From contig JAJTCI010000028.1 of assembly GCA_021323155.1 (NCBI GenBank), positions 1 through 13,702 on the forward strand: a DNA stretch of 13,702 nucleotides, in the 5' to 3' direction. Every line of letters begins with the position of its first letter. The stretch's first letter is position 1. Of the stretch, positions 1-4,680 are shown piece after piece. Position numbers and translations under genes: made by a program. The notes beneath the pieces were generated by a model, which saw only the letters and a program-made list of their open reading frames with translations, searched no databases and was not told where the DNA came from. Source of the DNA: Chitinophagaceae bacterium. Lineage in GTDB: Bacteria > Bacteroidota > Bacteroidia > Chitinophagales > Chitinophagaceae.

Positions 1-596
1 GCCTGGTGACCTACTTCGTGAATAAGTGAGGAAGCGATACCGCTGCCCACCATTCTTTCCCTGGGCAGCTGGATCACGGCGACCGGGTTCTCGTCTCCAC
101 CGGGCAGTCGCGTACGCGCCCGGCGAATGGCGGCGCCATGTCCTCTTTCAAGGAACACTGCCAGCGGAGGAATGTCGAAATAGCTCTTACAGCAGGCAAG
201 GCCATCTTCCGCCGCAACGTCCAGTCCCGAAAGCCAGATGCCCACTTCGTGTTCCGAACGTTGTGATAGCACGTCGGCGAAAATGTCCAGCTGGTCCAGT
301 ATGCTGTTGTAACGCAGCTTCTGAATGGTGAATGCCGATTGCAGGTTGCATATGTCGGCGTCGCCCTGGTTACGTGCCACCACGATCTTTTTTACAAAGC
401 CATTGATCGCGTGGTACATTTCCAGTTTACCTTTCTCCAGCAGGTCGACGATCTCTTTTAATGCATGGGCAGATACGGAGGCGCCTCTCACCATCGGCAT
501 GGTCATAGAGAACGGCTTCACCTGCTTCAGCCTTTCGAGTAAGGACTGTGCTTCGTTCTTCAGGTAGTCGCAGCAGTATTGTTCGGTGTTCAGCAT
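1..596 (-). CDS. Putative zinc metallopeptidase with HExxH motif, partial (C-terminus beyond left edge)
   Basis: An open frame runs from ATG at 596 to the window edge without a stop, giving 198 complete residues. There is no signal peptide, so a cytosolic protein or one exported by a non-Sec route is likely. The N-terminal two-thirds looks helical (for example LKNEAQSLLERLKQV at 12-26, then ALKEIVDLLEKGKLEM at 45-60). A Gly/Arg-rich stretch follows at 150-167 (ERGHGAAIRRARTRLPGG). At 183-198 the sequence reads VGSGIASSLIHEVGHQ, with H193, E194 and H197 (nt 6-20) forming a gluzincin/metzincin-type HExxH on a helix preceded by small residues. The third zinc ligand would lie off the edge. Two CC pairs are present (8-9 and 135-136). 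It starts 10 nt after the stop of the glycine-zipper gene, so the two are very probably co-transcribed. Seen: frame, motif, spacing. Inferred: zinc peptidase activity. Substrate unknown. Confidence 0.8.
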   Translation of the reverse strand, partial: MLNTEQYCCDYLKNEAQSLLERLKQVKPFSMTMPMVRGASVSAHALKEIVDLLEKGKLEMYHAINGFVKKIVVARNQGDADICNLQSAFTIQKLRYNSILDQLDIFADVLSQRSEHEVGIWLSGLDVAAEDGLACCKSYFDIPPLAVFLERGHGAAIRRARTRLPGGDENPVAVIQLPRERMVGSGIASSLIHEVGHQ

Positions 597-606
597 CGGT
601 GGTTGC

Positions 607-1839
607 TTAAGCGCCTTCGATTACGATCCGGTTGCCTTCGCGGAACCAGGTGCCGGTCTCTTCTGTACCATTGGCGTTCTCGTCGCCATAGAAATTATTC
701 TGCACGTTGTTGTTTCTCGCGAGCAGTCCTGGCGCGAATCTCCTGGCGGAACGAAGGACAGCCTGTCTTGCAGCGGTGGACGGTTGCATATGCTGGTTCT
801 TCGAGGTGCGACGCGCCGCATTACCGGCGAGGCGTACATAAGCTTTCGCTACTTCGAATTCCCTGTCTTCAGGACTGAGGCCTTCGAGTTCGAGTTCGAA
901 TAAGTTACTGGCTGCGGTGCCGAGCATCGTGCCTACCGCGGTGCCTACACCGGGTATCGGTATCATGGTGCCCAGCGCGCCACCGGCGAAGGGAAGTGCT
1001 TTCTTGGCGATGCCTTTCAATACACCACCGAGTGCTTTGCCCGCGGATGACTTCGCGAATTTGGAAGCCGCGCCGACCGCTTTCTTGAAAAGCTTGCCGA
1101 GGAACTGGTCGAGTTCTGCTTCGCTTTGAATGGTGAGCAGTTCGGAAGCCAGTTCCATCTCGGTCACTTCGTTGAATGTGCCTTCGTTGTGCGTGATCTC
1201 ACCCTGCATGTCTGACTCACCGTACAACTCCTGGTCGAATTCGTTGTCCTGCGCGGCGTTGCGGTTAGCTCTCCTGCGCAGGATGCAGGGATAATGGCGG
1301 GATGCCGCTTTCAGTATCGCGGGTTTTACCGCCGGGTTACCGCCGGCCTCTATTTCATTAGCGATATTCTGGATGGTGTCTTTCGCGAAGTTCACGAAGT
1401 CGTTATAACGACCCGCGGCCTGTTGTCCTGCGCGTGCGCCGGCCTGTGATCCCAGTTGCGCGCCGTAACTGCCACCGATCTGCCCGCCGATGAATCCACC
1501 AGCGTTCGATGCGAGTGAAGGAAGGGTTTTGTTGGCGATGTTGTTCAGCGCGGCGGTTGCTTTTTGTCCGACCGGACTGTTGAGTACATTGGCGGCGACG
1601 CCCGCGCCTTTTTTGGCGAGCTTCTTCAGCCAGGAACTGAATTCATACTCGTTGGATACCGCTGCCAGTTCATTGGCCAGTTCGTTGAGTTCATGGGAGG
1701 TGCCCATCTCGAATTCGGGCGAGAGCTCGTAAGCAGATTCGTTGGAATACTCGTTGGAAAATTCCAATTCAGGAGAGAGTTCGTATGCGTATTCCTGCGC
1801 AAGTTCCGATTGGTAGTAGCTGTTGTTCGCGTTGTACAT
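607..1839 (-). CDS. Glycine-zipper protein with duplicated hydrophobic module and acidic/aromatic N-terminus
   Basis: This 410-residue protein has no Sec signal peptide. Residues 11-66 are Glu/aromatic-rich with a short repeat (AYELSPELEF at 18-27, AYELSPEFEM at 36-45). Two related modules follow. Module 1 (about 62-190) has WLKKLAKKGAGVAAN, a Gly/Ala helix region at 109-143 (GGFIGGQIGGSYGAQLG) and a basic end (HYPCILRRR). Module 2 (about 240-376) has FLGKLFKKAVGAASKF, a Gly/Ala region at 285-311 with PIPGVGTAVG, and a basic end (RRFAPGLLAR). The C-terminus is GTWFREGNRIVIEG (396-409). From memory, bacterial proteins with Glu/Phe-rich N-termini, one Gly-zipper module and a final W-x-R-x-G-x-x-I motif form a common uncharacterised family. 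The usual form as I remember it has one module; here there are two. The Gly-zippers suggest membrane insertion or self-assembly (inference). It is the first gene of a unit with the HExxH protein. Function unknown. Confidence 0.85.
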   Translation of the reverse strand: MYNANNSYYQSELAQEYAYELSPELEFSNEYSNESAYELSPEFEMGTSHELNELANELAAVSNEYEFSSWLKKLAKKGAGVAANVLNSPVGQKATAALNNIANKTLPSLASNAGGFIGGQIGGSYGAQLGSQAGARAGQQAAGRYNDFVNFAKDTIQNIANEIEAGGNPAVKPAILKAASRHYPCILRRRANRNAAQDNEFDQELYGESDMQGEITHNEGTFNEVTEMELASELLTIQSEAELDQFLGKLFKKAVGAASKFAKSSAGKALGGVLKGIAKKALPFAGGALGTMIPIPGVGTAVGTMLGTAASNLFELELEGLSPEDREFEVAKAYVRLAGNAARRTSKNQHMQPSTAARQAVLRSARRFAPGLLARNNNVQNNFYGDENANGTEETGTWFREGNRIVIEGA

Positions 1840-2221
1840 ACAGTTAGTTTTAATTGATACAATGAGGTTTTGAACGGTGGAGTGGGTTATTCTAATACAG
1901 TGCCAGAGGTAAGTGAGTGGGAATCAACGGGGATGTTGGAAGGGGCGCGAAAAAAAGTTCGTGGGGGTGAAAGCTAATGAATGGGTGGTGAAGTTTTTTT
2001 CGTGTTTGCTGCGCAGAAATGGAACGCGGATGACGCGGATGGAGCGGATGTTCGCGGATACGCATACTAAAGCAAGTAACACCCGCCACAGCCCCACTTT
2101 CTTATTTCTTATTCCTTCAGGGGGAGCAATGTTTATAACCCCGCTCGCCCTCGGATAGAAATGCACAACGCTACCTGCTGCAGCCGGGGTGGAGTAAATT
2201 AGTGTAGACCAATTCCCGTTT
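1840..2221. other. Intergenic region between divergent genes
   Basis: This 382-bp spacer separates the minus-strand glycine-zipper unit from the plus-strand exported protein at 2222, so it should hold two divergent promoters. I could not find a convincing Bacteroidota promoter (TTG, about 19-21 bp, TAnnTTTG) for either gene. It holds a fragment of the mosaic repeat family (2005-2059). The short frames here are low in complexity and on both strands, and I do not call them as genes. GTAGACC at 2204-2210 resembles the motif at 10071 but sits only 12 nt before the start codon, and I give it no weight. Confidence 0.6.
2005..2059 (+). repeat. Mosaic repeat fragment with four GCGGAT units
   Basis: TTTGCTGCGCAGAAATGGAA is followed by GCGGAT at 2026-2031, 2035-2040, 2044-2049 and 2054-2059, a period of 9-10 bp. 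The same TGCTGCGCAGAA...GATGACGCGGAT order recurs at 7597-7642, so this is a partial copy of the dispersed mosaic repeat family, not a unique regulatory site. Confidence 0.7.
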
Positions 2222-2785
2222 ATGAAGAGATATCTCCTTGCAGGGCTGCTGTTATTTGTTACATCCGCAGGCTTCAGCCAATTCTATAAATCATTGCTGC
2301 CCTCGCCCGCGTTTACCAGGGCACTGGACAGCGTGGTGCTTGATTTCAGGCTGGATTACAGGAATATCCAGGGCAATCCTGTTGACACACTCGCAGGATC
2401 GGGAACGTATGAATCGCTCGTCAAACTTCCGGGCGCAGCCGAATGCAGGATACTGCGCATGCATTCACCGGAAGACACTACGGCGTGCTGGCAGGCGATC
2501 ATCTACACGGGTGAGGATTACAAAGAAGCGGTCCGGGCATATGAGAATACGGTGCGGCTGGTAAAGAAAAGCCAGATCCGCTGGATCGACCGCAGCGTCG
2601 TAAAGTTTACCGGTGAACTGGTCCCGGTAAGAGAAAACCTTCGCTTCACTACATCGGTGCTGCGACTGAAACTGGACGACCCGCGCTACGAAAACTTCAG
2701 GGCCGAGATCGAAATACTGGCTACCGGCCTCGATACCTGGGAGGTGCAGTTGAATTTGAGTAAGAAGCCGGAGCACGCGAAGTAG
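2222..2785 (+). CDS. Exported protein of unknown function, 187 residues
   Basis: The N-terminus is a clear Sec signal peptide: MKRY, a hydrophobic core (LLAGLLLFVTSAG) and a probable cleavage after FSQ near residue 20. There is no lipobox cysteine at the cleavage site, so a soluble periplasmic or secreted protein is expected. The mature part (about 167 residues) has alternating strand-like segments (SVVLDFRLDYRNIQG, WQAIIYTGEDYKEAVRAYE, RFTTSVLRLKLDD, WEVQLNLSKK) and one helix-like stretch (YKEAVRAYENTVRLVKK), consistent with a small alpha/beta domain. It has two cysteines in the mature part (ECRI and ACWQ) that could form a disulfide. I recognise no catalytic motif or named family. The following spacer carries the palindromic repeat array, so it is probably transcribed alone. 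Confidence 0.85.
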   Translation: MKRYLLAGLLLFVTSAGFSQFYKSLLPSPAFTRALDSVVLDFRLDYRNIQGNPVDTLAGSGTYESLVKLPGAAECRILRMHSPEDTTACWQAIIYTGEDYKEAVRAYENTVRLVKKSQIRWIDRSVVKFTGELVPVRENLRFTTSVLRLKLDDPRYENFRAEIEILATGLDTWEVQLNLSKKPEHAK

Positions 2786-2793
2786 GGGGTGAG

Positions 2794-2821
2794 GGTGAAT
2801 GGTGAATGGGCAATGGTGAAT
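2794..2821 (+). repeat. Short GGTGAAT repeat
   Basis: GGTGAAT occurs at 2794-2800, 2801-2807 and 2815-2821, just after the stop of the upstream gene. It is a simple low-complexity repeat with no visible function. Confidence 0.7.
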
Positions 2822-2850
2822 GGGAGCGTGGAAGTGTCGCGTGCCTGCGA

Positions 2851-3079
2851 CTTTTCCAAAGTTGAACATTAGCCTCTCCAGCTCTTACGTGACTTTGGAA
2901 AAGTTATTACGGCGTCTCCGCCAATGTTCGACCAGGGTTACTAATTTTTCCAAAGTCTGGAACTTGGAAAAGATTTCGGTCAGCGTGCCAGCTCATCACC
3001 GCCCATGTTCGATCAAGCTTACTAACTTTTTCCAAAGTTTGAAACTTTGGAAAAGATTTCGGTCAGTGTAACAACTCAA
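2851..3079 (+). repeat. Tandem array of palindromic repeats, about 81-83 bp per unit
   Basis: Three inverted pairs built on CTTTTCCAAAGT/ACTTTGGAAAAG lie in a row: 2851-2862 with 2892-2903, about 2945-2956 with 2962-2972 (one T missing in the right arm), and 3028-3040 with 3042-3054. The last two lie inside a direct repeat. ATGTTCGA at 2924 recurs at 3005 (81 bp later), and GATTTCGGTCAG at 2972 recurs at 3055 (83 bp later). The linker between them (ACTAA, TTTTTCCAAAG) is also shared. The first pair is more diverged and has a longer loop. A fourth, isolated copy lies at 4605-4633. It could be transcribed as hairpins or act as protein-binding palindromes; the sequence does not decide. Confidence 0.85.
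3028..3054. repeat. Perfect 13-bp inverted repeat
   Basis: TTTTCCAAAGTTT (3028-3040) and its exact reverse complement AAACTTTGGAAAA (3042-3054) flank one central G. It is the best-preserved palindrome of the array and the likely consensus of the family. Confidence 0.9.
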
Positions 3080-3315
3080 AGTAACCTCATCACACGCTAC
3101 GTAAGTTTCGAAAATCCCCGCCTCGCCAGTTGGGCAGGCGCCTTGTTGTTGTCTTACAAACCAAACCCCTTTTTTGCATCTCGAATAACAAGATGCGTAA
3201 TAATCTCAGACTATGCATTGTACACCAGCACACGTATTCTGTGTAAAAAACAGGTGCTACGATTTCAACCGGATCATTCTAATCAATATTTTCAGCGGCT
3301 AAAAACCCCCTATTA

Positions 3316-4206
3316 ATGAAGCAAATTTTCAGTTCCCTGTTGATGCTGGGACTATTCTTTTCCGCGCAAAGCCAGGATTTCAAAATCAAGAAGGATGTGC
3401 TGTATTCAAATGATACCGCCATTTGCCGCATCGAGAAAATTAAGCAGAAAGGTTTTCTTTCGATCCCCAATTTCGAAATTCAATCACTGGAGGGCAAGCC
3501 GTTGGCGACGCTTTACTCTCGGTCCCTCCCCTCTAAAGTCTATGTCGCGGATTATACATGGTATTCGATTGTTTTATCCGATGGCAGCGATAGCGTACAG
3601 CTCCTGCAGGAGGAACTGATGGCCTATAACAAAGGATTCCTGATCCAGCGTGATGACATCCTGGCCAAGATGGTATTGAAATACACCCTGGTTAAGGATA
3701 ACGCGATCGTTCCTGCCAGCTGGGAGCAGTTGAAAAAAGAGTATCCTGCAGACCAGAAGGCCCTTTTTGTAGCGAAAGTGGAGAAGGAAGGTATTTGCAT
3801 CGAAAGGCTGAAACAACCTGCTGCCAGTATAGCCGAACAGGAAATAACGGTGACAGTAGCCAGCCAGTCGGCAACGGAAATTACTTACGAGATCAAGCAA
3901 AACGATAAGGTGGTGGCAACGGTTACCGCGAAAGGAACTGAAAAATCATTAAAGGATGAGTCGGCGGAACATGATTACTCTTCCGGCATCGGCAGCCTGG
4001 ATGGCATCAAGCCGCTGAACTACGTGTTCTATACCACGGATGGTTGTCCATTGGCAGAATATTACGGCGAAGAGAAAATGACGCGGACCCGTAAAGACGC
4101 ATTACAGCACGCGGCTAAGGATATGCGCAGGAATGTAAAGATTAACTCCAGGCTTGATTATGTAACGGCGATCGCAAAATACCTGTTTGCTAAGAGGTAT
4201 TTCTAA
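3316..4206 (+). CDS. Exported protein of unknown function, 296 residues
   Basis: A Sec signal peptide is present (MKQIFSSLLMLGLFFSAQSQ, cleavage probably near residue 18-20). The mature protein is about 276 residues with no further membrane segment and no lipobox. The first part (20-110) alternates strand-like segments (KIKKDVLYSNDTAICRIEKI, FEIQSLEGKPLATLYS, WYSIVLSDGSDSVQLLQEEL). Residues 190-230 (EITVTVASQSATEITYEIK, DKVVATVTAKG) look like paired beta strands. The C-terminal 40 residues are basic and helical (RKDALQHAAKDMRRNVKIN...AKYLFAKRYF). Both mature-part cysteines in the first half (CRIE at 37, CIER at 160) and one near 247 are isolated. I recognise no catalytic motif or named family. 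An intrinsic terminator follows the stop after about 40 nt, so transcription ends here. Confidence 0.85.
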   Translation: MKQIFSSLLMLGLFFSAQSQDFKIKKDVLYSNDTAICRIEKIKQKGFLSIPNFEIQSLEGKPLATLYSRSLPSKVYVADYTWYSIVLSDGSDSVQLLQEELMAYNKGFLIQRDDILAKMVLKYTLVKDNAIVPASWEQLKKEYPADQKALFVAKVEKEGICIERLKQPAASIAEQEITVTVASQSATEITYEIKQNDKVVATVTAKGTEKSLKDESAEHDYSSGIGSLDGIKPLNYVFYTTDGCPLAEYYGEEKMTRTRKDALQHAAKDMRRNVKINSRLDYVTAIAKYLFAKRYF

Positions 4207-4246
4207 GAGTCGTTAGTGGAGATAATCCTTGTTTTTTATATTGAGA

Positions 4247-4278
4247 GGTCCCGGTGAAAGCCGGGATCTTTTTCTTTT
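4247..4278 (+). terminator. Intrinsic terminator after the 296-residue exported protein gene
   Basis: The stem TCCCGG (4249-4254) pairs with CCGGGA (4261-4266) around a TGAAAG loop, and is extended by a G-T and a G-C pair (4247-4248 with 4267-4268). A T-rich tract TTTTTCTTTT follows at once. It lies 41 nt past the stop codon at 4206. Confidence 0.88.
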
Positions 4279-4286
4279 AATCCTTT

Positions 4287-4580
4287 CGGGTCTTTGCTGC
4301 GGAAAGAGAAGGAACACGCCTGAATGCCGGTAGGCAGGGATAAGACGCCTGCCCGACTGGTTCAGGCGGGATAGGGCTGATTTGTACGGACGCCGTTGTT
4401 GGTCGCCGGACCAACAACAGTTGAGGACTGGGTTGTTCCTACGGAGCGTATAATAACCCGGCATTTATGCTGGGGTATGGCAGCATATCATCAACCGGGC
4501 TTTAGCCCACCAACCCCTAACACTAGCCTTTAGGCTAGTGACGAGCCATACCTACTGACCCCGGGGCTTTAGCCCAAGCA
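4287..4580 (+). repeat. Mosaic hairpin repeat, longest copy
   Basis: Ordered modules are TGCTGCGGAAAGA; TGCC-GGTA-GGCA (4325-4336); CGCCTG (4346-4351) pairing with CAGGCG (4363-4368); GCTGATTTGTACGGA; GTTGTTGGTC (4395-4404) pairing with GACCAACAAC (4409-4418); and TTCCTACGGAGCG. An extra part then carries three stems: GGGC-TTTA-GCCC (4497-4508), CACTAGCC-TTTA-GGCTAGTG (4521-4540) and GGGC-TTTA-GCCC (4564-4575). The first six modules recur in the same order at 7690-7880. This accounts for nearly all of the 474-bp gap between genes; no protein gene is supported in it. Confidence 0.8.
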
Positions 4581-4604
4581 GCGATGCTCGGAAACGCCTA
4601 TCAA

Positions 4605-4633
4605 CTTTTCCAGAGTTTGAAACTTTGGAAAAG
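4605..4633. repeat. Isolated copy of the TTTTCCAAAGTTT palindrome
   Basis: CTTTTCCAGAGTTT (4605-4618) and AAACTTTGGAAAAG (4620-4633) form a 14-bp inverted repeat with one mismatch and a single central G. It is the same element as the array at 2851-3079. It lies 48 nt past the stop of the minus-strand caspase-like gene. A transcript would fold here, so it may help end transcription, although no strong T-tract is present on that strand. Confidence 0.8.
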
Positions 4634-4680
4634 ACTCCGGCCGGCGTGATAGCGCATCGTACATTGATCGCGTTCCACTA

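Larger units (their letters stand above)
2786..3315. other. Intergenic region with repeat array, no gene
   Basis: This 530-bp spacer contains GGTGAAT tandem units (2794-2821), the palindromic repeat array (2851-3079) and a further AT-rich stretch before the next gene. At 3176-3196 the arms GCATCT and AGATGC surround a 9-nt loop, which may be a weak hairpin. Short frames at 2820-3316 consist of repeat sequence and lack coding character. Confidence 0.7.

Noticed and set aside
607..1839. Bacteriocin precursor
   Set aside because: At 410 residues with two modules and no leader cleavage motif, it is not a typical bacteriocin. Glycine-zippers alone do not show toxicity.
2465..2869. 134-residue frame on the minus strand
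   Set aside because: It is antisense to the exported 187-residue gene and extends into simple-repeat sequence; it has no coding signature.
2922..3011. tRNA-like GTTCGA sequences (2927, 3008)
   Set aside because: They are part of the 81-bp repeat. No acceptor stem, D-arm or anticodon arm can be drawn around them.
2851..3079. CRISPR array
   Set aside because: The units are 81-83 bp with a palindrome and conserved linker, not short repeats with variable spacers, and there are no cas genes.
4213..4464. 83-residue frame on the minus strand and similar short frames in the spacers (for example 7875-8075, 12721-12984)
   Set aside because: They fall entirely inside terminators and mosaic hairpin repeats, and their composition follows the repeat sequence.
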